Assembly: GCA_027924585.1 (NCBI GenBank)
Contig: BSBM01000106.1
Coordinates: 39,819,501-39,883,500, forward strand
Source of the DNA: Larix kaempferi
Taxonomy: Eukaryota; Streptophyta; Pinopsida; Pinales; Pinaceae
Direction: 5' to 3'
Length of the DNA: 64,000 bases
Positions within the stretch are counted from its first letter, which is position 1; each line of letters starts with the position of its first letter. The translations under genes and the position numbers were made by a program. Below, one piece after another: positions 37,833-49,177 of this stretch. The notes below the pieces were generated by a model. The model made no database searches and was not told the origin of the DNA. It saw only the letters and a list, made by a program, of their open reading frames with translations.

Positions 37833-40620
37833 ATGTCGACAAATCTTGACACTTATCAAATCAATGCACGCAGAAGAGTTCTATATGCTCCAAAAAAAAA
37901 AAATGTCAACGCCTTCTATATAGAGATGCTCGTCAACTTGTTAATATCCCTTCCCCATTTCACGTTGTCCAACATTCCCTAACACCCTCTCCACCATCCA
38001 CATCTGCAGCACCCCATTCAACAAACTCTAGCCTCGATGGTGCACAGCAACGATTATGTACACTATTGGACAAACTATCTCCCATGAATGTATGCTCTAT
38101 ATGCATGGAATCTTATCCTGGAATTAAAACAAACCACTTTTGTCGTGCATATGCATGTTCTCATTATATCGCGGAAAAAAATGTCCACCGCTTTTCCTTG
38201 GCAAACAACATGGATCCTGACATACAACCATTTGTACTTGCAAGGATTACTCAAGTTGAAGAAATGCTCATTTCTCGTGTTAACCCAATCTTACAAGTCA
38301 CTCATGCCCATGGCGGACAATATACATATTCTGGCCACACTATTAGCTTCCCACAAAACATTTCTAGCATTGCCACTTCCCTCCCTCATTTACTTTCAGA
38401 CATTGACATCCTTATTATTTGCAAATGCAACCCTACAAACAAGCCTTATGAATTCTTTGTTAGTTGAGCACATGTTTTTAATGCTCTTGAATACAAACCA
38501 TCAAATGACCCATACTACAAAGATGTTCAAGTTAACCCAATTGCATTATCTTCTTTGCCTCTTGAACCAATAGACATTTCATCCCTCCTTCATCATGTCA
38601 CACCCGATGAAACCCCATTTGCTGACCATACCTCATCTTCTACTGTTCAACCACCCAGCTTCCTTGAACCCCATGAAGTACAGTCCTCCTCCTTTATATC
38701 TACACAAACAAATTGTGGAACTGAGGTTGATGAAATCAAACGCTTCTTAGCCACAAGCAATGCACCAACTCCACCTTGCATTGATTGGCCGCTAATAGAT
38801 GCTTCCCCTATCAATGAGTACAACACAACAGGCCTCCTCTCCATGGCCTTCCCAACCTTGTTTCCCACTGGAGTTTCCATGCTTAAACAAAAACACATTC
38901 AAGAGGTTGGGATGGACAATTATGCACTGCACCTTCTTCGATACCATGACAATAGATTTGGCCAACATCCTCGGTTTCGTTATTACATACATAACCTCAT
39001 GATGCGCCACCGTAGCCATTCTACTGCTTCTGTATTTGTCAAACGGAACATTGAAGATACATTGCCTCCAACCATATCATAACTTGTACATCAATTACAA
39101 TACATGCATGATGCCAAGATCATTGAACGAGTCATGCGCTTTGGGTCCACCCTTCGTGGGACACGTTCCTATTGGAATAAAAGCCGGGGTGAACTAGCAG
39201 ACATGATCAATCAACAAGGTACACCAACATTCTTCTTCACTCTCAGCGCAGCTGATACCAAGTGGCCGGATTTGCATTCTCTGATGCCTGGACAAGATCC
39301 AACCACTTCAAATCAACAACACCAATGGAGGATTCGCAACCTTATTGCCAATCCACATGTTGCATCTCAATACATGCACAATAGATTCAAAATATTCCTT
39401 AAAGAGGTTCTTCAAAAAGGCCTTTCTACAAAAGACTACTGGTGCAGGTTGGTAACAAATCATATTCTCAGCAAAGTTTCCTATATTCAAAACCTCAAAT
39501 GTACCTTCCTAATATTTATAATTTCCATGTAGGTATGAATGGCAACATAGGAGCTCTGCGCATATACATGGATTCTTATGGCTTGAAAATGCACCCAATA
39601 TGGACACGTTAGATTGGGCCGATGCTACCAAGGTCGAAGATGCAAAGAAATACTTTGACAAATATGTTACTGCATGGAATCCTCGACCCAACCATTCTAC
39701 AACCCCATGCTTCCAACCCTCTACTGCAAATTATCCATGCACCATTGGATCACATTCCATACTTGCAGCTAACCGCTTGGTTGATTATGAAGACCTTGTT
39801 AATTGTGTTCATAGGCACACAAAATGTTCAGAATCTTCTTGCCTCCGGAAAAAGGGATCATCTCTTCAATGTCGCTACAGCTTCCCTTTGATCTACAACC
39901 TACTTCTTCTTTGTTCATTGATGCAAATGGCCACAAAACACATAACCCTGCAAGGAACGATGCCCTCCTAAACATTCACAACCCTGCCATGCTCTCAATT
40001 TAGAGAACTAATGCTGATTGCCAACATGTTCTCTCTAGACATGTTGTCCTCAAATACATTTCAAAATATGCAGCAAATGCAGAGCCCAAATCAGAAAGCT
40101 ACCATGCAATTCTTTCTCGTCTTGCACATGCAACTCCAAATGATAGCCCCATCCTTCAACCAATTAGACAATTCCTGTTAGAAACTGTTGCATATCGTGA
40201 CATTGGTGCACAAGAGACTTGCCACATGCTCCAAAAACTCCCTCTTTCCCTTTGTAGTCACTCCTTTGTATCCTTGAATGTTAGCCAAAGCGTTTTTCGA
40301 CATGTTTCCAATGACTCTCCTGACACCCCGCCAACACCACCTTCATTTTTGCATACATGCAGCGACCCCCTGCACTCGAGCACCTTACCCTTCTTGAAGC
40401 TACATGTTCTTGGTCATTCTCTCCTTGTAGAAATCACTCCCAATGGAAACCAATCTAACCTCCCAAAATTGTCCATGTCTTTCCTTGCTTCACTACCATT
40501 CCACCCTTTACTGTAGATTCCTTTGTTTCATTCTACTGGAGCGAGCTCCTCCTATACAAAACCTTTCGCACCCTCCCCACCAGTATCCTCCGCTGCCTGT
40601 GCCTATGTTTTCGTTCCTTC
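37833..40620 (+). pseudogene. Helitron Rep (RepHel) protein, helicase missing
   Basis: Decayed rolling-circle transposase on the plus strand. In order: N-terminal cysteine segment (SPMNVCSICMESYPG, 38081), HRFSLANNMDPDIQPFVLAR and GGQYTYSGHTISFPQ (38190-38360), INEYNTTGLLSMAFPTLFPTG (38811-38870), RFGQHPRFRYYIHNLMMRHR (to 39015), Helitron-like N domain (MRFGSTLRGTRSYWNKSRGE, 39131-39190), the HUH motif HIHGFLWL near 39560-39585, the two-tyrosine motif KYISKYA near 40055 (both Tyr present), DIGAQETCHMLQKLPLSLC, AYMQRPPALEHL and FYWSELLLYKTFRTLPT (to 40590). Stops and frameshifts occur (for example 39079-39081). The roughly 600-residue helicase that should follow is not there. It may begin at the Met near 37833, after a TTTTTTTGTAG acceptor-like sequence. 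Confidence 0.87.
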
Positions 40621-40650
40621 TAACTTTCCTCTTTTCCTACCAATGTTCAT

Positions 40651-40677
40651 TTTTTCCCCTCAAGGGGCAAATGCTAG
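40651..40677 (+). mobile_element. Candidate Helitron 3' terminus (hairpin + CTAG)
   Basis: CCCCT-CA-AGGGG (40656-40667) forms a 5-bp stem, followed after six bases by CTAG (40674-40677) and then T. Helitrons end in a short hairpin followed by CTRR and insert between A and T. The stem is shorter than usual, so this is a candidate. It follows the end of the Rep homology by about 50 bp. Confidence 0.5.
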
Positions 40678-41240
40678 TAAATCAATTAATTATGACTCGT
40701 AGCTTAAAACAATTACACAAAAGGTTAACTGGTCATATTCTTCCCCAGAGGTAGCATGAAAAGGTATAGGATAGAATCTTCTAAAAATGTTTAGGGGTAC
40801 TTTAATGCCCAGTGGATTGATTTTTGTTGTTCTTCGTGTGATATATAAAAATGTGGATTGGAAAAAATCATTATTATATTTCGTTTAATTTCTTCTAAAC
40901 TATATCGTTTTGTGTTATTATTATAATGCTTTAAAAGTCATTTCTATTTCACTATAGCTAGAAAATTTATACAAAAGATTAAATCGCCATAATTACTATT
41001 TCCATGTGATTTATATGCATTCTTATTCTTCTTGACATATGTAGAGGTACAGTGAAAAGGTATACAATAGAATAATAATTTTACGGAGATTCTTTATGTG
41101 ATGTAAAATGTTCTTATGGATTGATTTTTGTTGTTCTTCATGTGATGTAAGATGTTGATTGAAAAAAATCATTGTTACATCTGGTTTACTTTCTTCTCAA
41201 CTATATCATGTTGTTATTGTAATCCTAAAGAGATATTTAT
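40678..41240 (+). repeat. Imperfect tandem duplication downstream of the Helitron end
   Basis: The block AGGTAGCATGAAAAGGTATA ... GATTGATTTTTGTTGTTCTTC...CTATATC (from about 40749) recurs from about 41046 with many changes. The first unit begins with the sequence shared with 34180-34300. Noncoding. Confidence 0.7.
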
Positions 41241-43370
41241 AGCAAGAAGAAGACTAGGTGGAGCATTTCATGGTTGAACAATGCAAGAGACATCAATCAC
41301 AAATAACTCTAATAACTCTAGGTAGTTGCATCCCAAGGACTAGGAAAAAGTAGACATTGTCATTGAAAGTTATTTTTGAGCCATGAAAATGTTCCAGCCT
41401 AGTAATTATTGTGTCCGCACATAACACTATCATTGCTATGTATTTTTAAGATGAAAAACATTTTAAACTTATTCATGTCTCCTCTATTTAGAAAATTATG
41501 CAAGAAGACAAACTTTTATATATATATATATATAATCATGCAAGAAGACAAACTTTTATATATATTTCCTATTTTTCCCTCCCTTTACATATAAATGCAT
41601 TTTTAAACCAACTATAATTATAATTACTTATAATAAACACTAACTTGCATTATTGTTAAATTAGGTTTCCCCCTTTATTAAAAGCCTACCTAACATTGAT
41701 AGAACTAATAAATATCCATGCTTGATTCCCCTCCCCAAAAAATACTCACCTAGATTTGTACACATTGAAAAGCTAGTGGTGTCTTGTTAGATAGTGGTGT
41801 CTTATTTGAATCCCATGTATATAATATGGGAGTTATATCCAATAACAAACAAATATAAAATAAAGTTTTAAAGACAGTTATGAGTGTGATCGTGGTGAAC
41901 TAACTATATATGAGAAAGAGATAAAGCATAGATAATCCCACAAGGGGATCACCCACTGCTTTAAAATATTAAAAAAAAAAGTAGTTGTGATCCTTTTTTT
42001 ATACAGAATACATCAATGTGAAAATAGGAAAGGAAAACCAATTCATTTACCAAGTTGTTGTTCTACCATTAAAATGACAATATTGGATAGTCTTTCCTTA
42101 CCACAACATGGAAGGAATTCATGCCATGAGAATCCACCACATCTGATCATGAGGAAAATCCATGGAAAGAACCATCGTCAAGAAGAAACAATCCAATTGG
42201 TGAAAGCACAAGTAAAGAAACCATTTTTTAAGGGAGACGGATGTATATGTCATTTTGAAAAGGATTTACAATTAAGTAAAGGAATTTTTTATAAGAGGTT
42301 TTGTGGAGTGTTTGTAAGCCTAGCTAAGACATAGACCCACAAGCATTCACATTTCCAATTTTTTGAAAGCCCTTAGAGACAGTATGTTTTACTAGTAGTT
42401 TTTTTAGCAAACATAATTAAAGGGGGTTGTAGAAGGATGGTAATTACTCCCTCTAGTTATTGTTGACAAGTCAGGAAGTTGTTAGTTGTTTGTGAGTCTT
42501 GAGATTGGCACAACCAAAATCGGTGCAATGAATCTATACATTTTTTGGTTGTTATGTCTTGCTAGAAGAAGTCTTTGCATATGTATTTAAGCACGTTATG
42601 AAGTAATGAAAATACAATAGAGTGTTGTATGCCTCTGCTTTGAATTTTCACATTTACATAACATATTTGGTTCATAGCTCACTTAATCGATTTCACAAAT
42701 CATTTATTCCTTATGAACATTGAGGAGATATCTAGGTAAGGAATCAAATTATCATGGATAGATACTTAGATCTTGCAACCATTCATGTTTAAATTAATTG
42801 GTCATTTTTAAAGCAATCCAATGTTAGTATTAATTTTCCCACAGTAGCAGAGCAATTACTAATGAGTAAATGAGATGAGAAGTTTTAAATGGAAGGTCAC
42901 AAGTGCAAATCCCAGTGGGTACTAGCTTACAAAAAAATGTTAGTATTATTATTTTCTCTCATAGCACATACAAACAAAGGACCTAAATTCACATGTAGTT
43001 AGGTGTGTAACTCAATTCTCCTAAAATTGATCATAATAACATCATTGTAACATCCTCACCCTTCGGCAGGCTTAAACGCCTTGTCAATGGGTAAGGGTGC
43101 ACTAGCTACCAATGGGTGAACCCTCTTTACCCAAATTCGAGGATAAGGAATCGGGTAAGAAAACAACCAAGTGGGCAAAGGCATACAACATGGGATAGTG
43201 TGGCAAGTGTGACCAAAGAGTGGGCATCAAACCTTGCCCATGCGAGATTTAACAGGGACCACTTCACAACTTACAGGCCTTCATGGGTAGGCCCAATGTG
43301 AAGTGTGCCCACATAACAATTAAATGGAAATTGCATGCACCTTTAGTGAACTCAACCAAGTGGAAGATAG
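41241..43370. other. Noncoding, with possible LTR fragments
   Basis: CAAGAAGACAAACTTTTATATATAT occurs twice (about 41492 and 41544). Around 42440-42660 the sequence has LTR-like order (TGTTGACAAG start, TATTTAAGC TATA-like element, T-rich end), and 43048-43320 starts TGTAACATCCTCACCC like a gypsy LTR. Neither has a partner copy here, so no element is called. The 41987-42334 frame (plus) shows no motif. Confidence 0.4.
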
Positions 43371-44129
43371 TGTTAGAGCATAATAACCCTCGCATAGCTT
43401 CATTCTCCTACCTAGTGACTTAGACTATGATTTCATGATTCTAGTGTGTCAAATCTCATTCAATTTGGCCACCTAAGTCACCCTAGAGCTTACTTCTAAA
43501 CTCTAAGATCCTAAAACATCCTTATCTTCCTTTTTTAGAAATCTTGAAGTCTATTTTTGCGTATGATGGAGAATTCCTTGAATTGGGGCTTATTTTTCTT
43601 GATTTTAGGGTTGCATGTTGTAAGTTAGTGTCATGGAGTGAATCTAGGGAGTTTACTCTATTGTTCAAGGACTCCATGCACCTTTCTTTAGCTATTATGA
43701 AATAGTAGCGCCCTCCTTGAGTGTTTTTAGGGATGTGCTACCTATGCATGTGCATGCACTCAATTGCATCTACCTCTTTCAGTTAGAACTAGTGTTTAGG
43801 AGGTCATGAGTTAGTTAAACTCTTCTTGGAGAGTTACCATGGCCAACAAAGGGTCTCTGGATCTAGCTAAGCCAAACTAGCATCTCATGCATTACATGAG
43901 AAATTTGAATTACCTTCATAGCCTATTCGAATTCACTTGCCTATTTATTGCTTTCACTTCATTCATTGAATCTTAATGTAATACAACATTCTCTCTTGTT
44001 ATTTACTTCTCTCTTTTGTGTAATGATTCATTTTTAGCACATTCATTGTATGAATTTGTTAGATTGTTAATCTCTTTCACAGTATAGCTATGTTGCTAAG
44101 TATCTAGATCTACATTTTCAAATTCTACA
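43371..44129 (+). repeat. 5' LTR of the small non-autonomous element
   Basis: 759 bp; its first roughly 265 bp align with 44948-45215 with scattered substitutions and small indels, indicating an old insertion. Confidence 0.7.
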
Positions 44130-44140
44130 TGGTATCAAAG
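44130..44140 (+). promoter_or_regulatory. Primer binding site, initiator-Met type
   Basis: TGGTATCAAAG immediately after the CA end of the 5' LTR. Confidence 0.65.
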
Positions 44141-44199
44141 TTGCAAGGGTGCTAAATAGTTGGTATTCTAGTTTTATAGGTATCCAATCTTATTAAAGG

Positions 44200-44530
44200 T
44201 TGAAGGAGGCTCCAGAAGCTTCACAACATATACCCTACAAGGACATATTCACATCCATTGAGAGGATGAAAGAGGCCCTAGAAGCTTCACAACATATGGA
44301 CTACGAAGACATATGCGCATCCATGATCCACCACTTAGATGAGGAAGACCCTTTTATAGGACCAAAAGAAGGGGTGATCAACAATTTCCTACTATCCATT
44401 AGAGAAATTGTCCCAAATCAGGTTCCCAGTGAAGAAGACCTCTAGAATGTCTCTTCATACTCAGGATCTATGAGAGGACTTGTCCCAAATCAGGTTCTCA
44501 TTGAAGAAGACCTAAATAATGTATCTTCAT
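44200..44530 (+). repeat. Two in-frame internal duplications in the small LTR element
   Basis: GAAGCTTCACAACATAT followed by TA/GA-CTACAAGGACATAT-like sequence occurs twice about 80 bp apart (44214 and 44281). GTCCCAAATCAGGTTC...GAAGAAGACCT occurs twice about 70 bp apart (44410 and 44481). The first pair lies in an 81-codon acidic frame (44200-44445, EALEASQHMDYEDICASM). Whether that frame is translated is unknown. Confidence 0.65.
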
Positions 44531-44947
44531 ACTATGGATCTAGAACTTTTTCTCCAACAATTCACCAAGTTCCGCACAAAATCTTCAAGGGGTTTCCTCC
44601 ATTCAAAGCAAGGAGTGGTCAAGAACCATAATTTAACCACTTCAAAGTGTTTATATCTTTTGAATGGTATCACAGGCACTTCAAGAGAAGGAGGATTTCA
44701 CAAAATTTTGTAGGGATCTTCACAAATCCCTTCATCAAGAAGTAGGTCACCAAGCTACGAATTGCCTTGAAATTGAAGGCTCCTTCTTAGTAGGCACTTT
44801 ATCCTTGTCATTTACATTATCTTTTAATGGGGGAACTCCTATGTGATGTTTCCCTTTTACTCAGTTTTAGAGAATATTTTGTACATGGGTACCTAACATG
44901 ACTGCAAATTGTCGAGACCCATTTTTTTCCATTCGGATTCTAGGTGG

Positions 44948-45215
44948 TGTTAGAGCATAATAAGCCTCTATGTAGCTTCACTCTCCTACCTAGGGACTTA
45001 GGTTATGACTTTATAAGTCTCATGAGCCAAATCCCATTCAAATTGGCCACTTGAGTCACCATAGAGCTTCTTCCAAGCTCCTAAGATCCTAACCTACTAT
45101 TTTTAGAACTCTTGAAGTCTATTTTGGCATATGAGAGAGAATTCCTTCAATTAGGGCTTATTATCCTTGATTTTAGGGTCCCGGATTGAAAGTTAGAGTT
45201 GTGGAGTGAATCTGT
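44948..45215 (+). repeat. Truncated 3' LTR of the small non-autonomous element
   Basis: Begins TGTTAGAGCATAATAAGCC; similarity to the 5' LTR ends near GTGGAGTGAATCTG. Confidence 0.7.
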
Positions 45216-46120
45216 TTTGAACCACATTCATACTTTAAGGACCCACTAACATTGTCGCCACGTAACGCAAAACTCCATCAACATTGATGTAATGGTGTGA
45301 ATTGTGAAACTACAAAGCACTAAGATAACTTTCCATGTCCACTTGGAAATGTTCCTGCAACACAACCAACATAAACTCTCTTTTTTTGTTATATTTTAAT
45401 GGAATAATTCATGTCAACACCAATAAGTGACACTCTTCCCAATGCAAGAATTTATAACAACAAAGTGGGTACATATCACAAGGTATGACAACATTATTTG
45501 CCTATGGAAACATGATTGAGGGTTATTATTTTGACAAAACTACCTATGCTTGCTCTTGGATATAATTTCAATAAATGATGCACTGACAAAGATGTACCAA
45601 CCCATAAGGGGAAAACATGCCTCCAAGCACTGCAAGGAAAACACCATCTACCAAAGGTTTTTATTGTTACAAGATTGGGAAACATTATCCCAAAAACCTC
45701 CGTTAAAACCTCCATAGATGGTAACAGATGTTGTGGTGGAGGTTTTAACAAAAAATTATTAGAACTAAAAAAATCTTAGTGGCTGGAGGTTTTAGTAGAT
45801 GTTTTTTTTCCCAATGTGATTACATAGGTAAAACACAACGGTGTGTTCCACAATAATAGGCGTGATCCCCAATTCAGGGGCCCATAGCCCCCATTAAACT
45901 CACCAACACATAAACCTTTTAAACTGAATAATAAATGTTACCTCGTGAATTCATGCTTTGTCCATTTATGAGCTATATATTATGCTAATCTCTATTTTTA
46001 TTTGTTAACCATTTACCCAAGAGCTATTTCTCTCTCTCCAAGAAAACTTAATGGTTAATTAATTCCATAATCTCATTAAATGAGTTAAAATTCTCCACAA
46101 TATAGCAATCAAAACAACCA
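45216..46120. other. No feature recognised
   Basis: AT-rich with two GGAGGTTTTA strings near 45735 and 45785. The 45494-45751 minus frame has no family likeness. Confidence 0.45.
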
Positions 46121-47264
46121 TGCATAACATGAAAAAATCCTTTAAAGTTTGATCCACCTTTAAACTTGTTGGTAAATTAAAAAACACGTTTTAAAACGTT
46201 ACGTTAAGGAGGAGGAAGGAGGGACGACTGTATGACCTTCCTTAAGTTTGTAATTGGACACTAGGGCCTCCCAAATCACCCAACCAATTGCCAATTCGCC
46301 CCATACTCTAGTCAAGAGGGTTATGGGGTGCCAATATTTCCATTTATTGCTTAGAAAAAAATGAAGTCTTCTACAGCCATAAAACATTTGTCTCTCTCCA
46401 TAGTGAGAAAAACTAGTAAAAATCTCAATTTGGCAACTCCTACAAAATAAAAATGGCTAGTTTAGGAGAGCCATTGATCTCTCATTCCCCCTATATTATC
46501 AATGGTGAGATTTAGAGGACTGTTGGAGGCTTGTGGGAATGAGAAAATTCATAATGAGAGAAAAAATTGCCATTACTACAACCATTACTTCTCATGAGCG
46601 ACAATTTTCCATTTACTAGAGCTATTTATTCATTGATGATAGCCATTAAAACTAAAACCAATAATTTGTAGATTCACAAACCAAAATCACAAACTAACAA
46701 CAAGAAAAATAGCCAAATCATTCACAGGAAGACATTATTCACCCTGGAAACCCAAATGGGAAAACCAGCATTCAATTAGCTTCGACCAAGCTATTTTATT
46801 TTGATAAAGTGCAGGTTACAAGCTCTCTAGTGCTTTTGTCAAGCTTCTCATCAGCATTTGGGAAACATTTCTTTCACTCTCAACCCAAAGAGACCCTCTC
46901 TCATTGAGGGGAATCATTTTATAGAAATGGTTGAGCTTGAGATAGTTGGAAATCCAAGTGTCCTCAACCCCTCAACTCCTCCCAAGCTTGTTGAACTTCC
47001 TTGTCTTTATTTTACATTTGAGAAATGAGATCATAGTTTCATCTTTTTTTTGTTTAATACATGCTTTGTTTATTTATTTTTTAATACAATTCATGCCTAG
47101 TTGACTTTTCTTATGTTTGCCTCTTATTTTTAACTTAGATACATGGTGGAAACCCCTTCATGTCGGCATGGGGCCCTTCATGTCAACATGTGGTCTCCAC
47201 AATACTCTCTTTACTTGATGCCTGATCTATGCCGAAGCCAATTGTCTTTTGCGGATCTATTTCC
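46121..47264. repeat. 1.14-kb direct repeat, copy 1
   Basis: Runs from TGCATAACATGAAAAAAT to CAATTGTCTTTTGCGGATCTAT and matches 48031-49177 along its whole length with many substitutions. The first roughly 45 bp derive from a gypsy integrase gene (minus). The rest is noncoding. Confidence 0.8.
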
Positions 47265-47392
47265 AACCACACCTCCCCATTAGGAGGATTTTGGTCCCCA
47301 AAAACTTCCAAGGATAGGTGAGGGAACTTGCTTTCAATATGGTTCCTCTCATACCACTTTTCCTTCCTTGGAGTCTGTCTTTTGAGACCAAT

Positions 47393-48067
47393 CTACCATA
47401 TATATTTCCATCCTCTATGTTTCACTCGATCTTTGCACTGCAAAACTCTATCATCTTCTAATTCTTCAAGTGTGTGTGGTGCAAAGTCTTCAACAGTGGG
47501 AAGCACTTGTTCCTCATCTTCTCCATCCAACATGGAGGGCTCATACAACTTCAGATATTCTACATTCACCACAAAACTCATATGCATATAAGGATGGAGC
47601 CTCAATCTGAATGCATTCTTTTTTATCTGTTCAATGATGTCAAATGGTTTGTATATAAGGGGCTTGTGCGTATTTATTGCTCGTTGAAGTCTCTCATTGC
47701 AGAGGTACAACAATACCTTGTCTCCAATATGAAACTTGTGATCTTCTTTATGCTAGTCATACCTGGCCTTGTACTGTTGTTGCCTCTTCTCAAGCTCCTC
47801 ATGTACCTTTAGATGTATCTTCTTGATCTTATCCACAAATGTGCTTGCTTTGTTTTCATCCCCTTGAATCTCTGTCTTGTCCTTCCATTGCCCATCTGCA
47901 ATGTCCAATGGTGAAGGAGGTAAGTAACCAAAACAAGTCTTGAAAAGAGATATGTTGGTGTATGAATGAAGTGCTATGTTGTAGTAATGTTGAATGTAGA
48001 CAAGTTGCTCTTCCCATATCTTTGAATGCTTGCATAACATGAAAAAATACTTCAAAGTTTGAGCCAC
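47393..48067 (-). pseudogene. Gypsy integrase C-terminal fragment
   Basis: Two minus-strand frames that together give the end of a Ty3/gypsy integrase: 47753-48067 (QTLKYFFMLCKHSKIWEEQ, LVYIQHYYNIALHS, FKTCFGYLPPSPLDIA, ending KRQQQYKARYD) and, after a frame change, 47393-47713 (KPFDIIEQIKKNAFRLRL, VVNVEYLKLYEPS, VLPTVEDFAP). The catalytic DDE core and everything upstream is missing; homology breaks near 48055, where the duplicated 1.14-kb sequence begins. No LTR belongs to it visibly. Confidence 0.8.
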
Positions 48068-49177
48068 CTTTAAACTTGATGGTAAATTTTAAAAAACATG
48101 GTTTAATTTATTACATGGAGGATGAGGAAGGAGGGATGGTCGTATGGCCTCCCTTAAGTCTACAATTGAACACTACAACCCCCCAATTCACCCAACCAAT
48201 GGCCAATTCGCCCCATACTCTAGTCAATAGGGTTTTGGGTGCCAATCCTTCCATTCAATGCTCAAAAAAAAAGAGTCTTGTACAGCCAAAAAACGTTTTT
48301 CTCTCGCCACGGTGAGAAAAAACAATTTAAAACGCAGTTTGGAAACTCCTACATGATAGCAATGGCTAGTTTAGGAGATCCATTGATCTCTCATTTGCCC
48401 CAGATTATCAATGGTGACATTTATAGAGTTGTTGGAGGGTTATGGGAATGAGAAAATTCATAATGAGATAATAAGAAAACCATTACTTCTAATTAGCAAC
48501 AATTTTCCATTTACCGGAGCTATTTAGTCATTGATGGAAACCATTAAAACTCAAACCAATCATTTGCAGACATTCACAAACCAACAACATGAAAAAGAGC
48601 CAAATCATTCACAAGAAGACATTATTTACCCTGGAAACCCAAATGGGAAAACCAACATTCAATTGGCTTTGGCCAAGCTATTTTATTTTGATAAAGTGCA
48701 AGTTACAGGCTCTCTGGTGCTTATGTCGAGCTTCTCATCAACATTTGGGAAACATTTCTTTCACTCTCATCCCAAAGAACCCCTCTCTCATTGCAGGGAA
48801 TCGTTTTATAGAAATGGATGAGTTTGAGATAGTTAGAAATCCAAGCATCCTCAACCCCTCAACTTCTCCCAAGCTCGTTGAACTTCCTTGTATTTATTTT
48901 ACATTTGAGAAATGAGACCATAGTCTCATCTTATTTTTATTTTTTATTTTTTAATACATGCTTTGTTTATTTACTTTTTAATACAATTCATGCTTGGCTA
49001 ACTTTTCTTATGTTTATCTCTTATTTTTAGTTTAGATACATGGTGGAAACCCCTTCATGTTAGCATGGGGCCCTTCATGTCAACATGTGGTCTCCACAAT
49101 ACTCTCATTTCCTAATGTCTGGTGTCGATCCTCATTGAGCCTATGACAAAGCCAATTGTCTTGTGTAGATCAATTTC
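48031..49177. repeat. 1.14-kb direct repeat, copy 2
   Basis: Matches 46121-47264. Here the integrase-derived end continues without a break into the integrase fragment at lower coordinates, so this copy holds the original junction. Confidence 0.8.

Larger units (their letters stand above)
43371..45215 (+). mobile_element. Small non-autonomous LTR retrotransposon, 3' LTR truncated
   Basis: The 5' LTR (43371-44129) starts TGTTAGAGCATAATAA and ends CTACA. A primer site TGGTATCAAAG (initiator-Met type, one change from the common TGGTATCAGAG) follows at 44130-44140. An 820-bp internal region has no gag-pol. The 3' LTR begins at 44948 (TGTTAGAGCATAATAAG) and matches only the first roughly 265 bp of the 5' LTR, up to about 45215. 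The size and lack of pol fit a TRIM/LARD-like passenger element. Confidence 0.72.

Noticed and set aside
42440-43320. Two further LTR-like stretches (TGTTGACAAG... and TGTAACATCC...)
   Set aside because: Single copies with no partner, no coding interior and no flanking duplication; kept only as a note.
46121-49177. LTR retrotransposon with 1.14-kb LTRs
   Set aside because: The repeat edges contain integrase codons, lack TG...CA logic and have no primer site or polypurine tract next to them.
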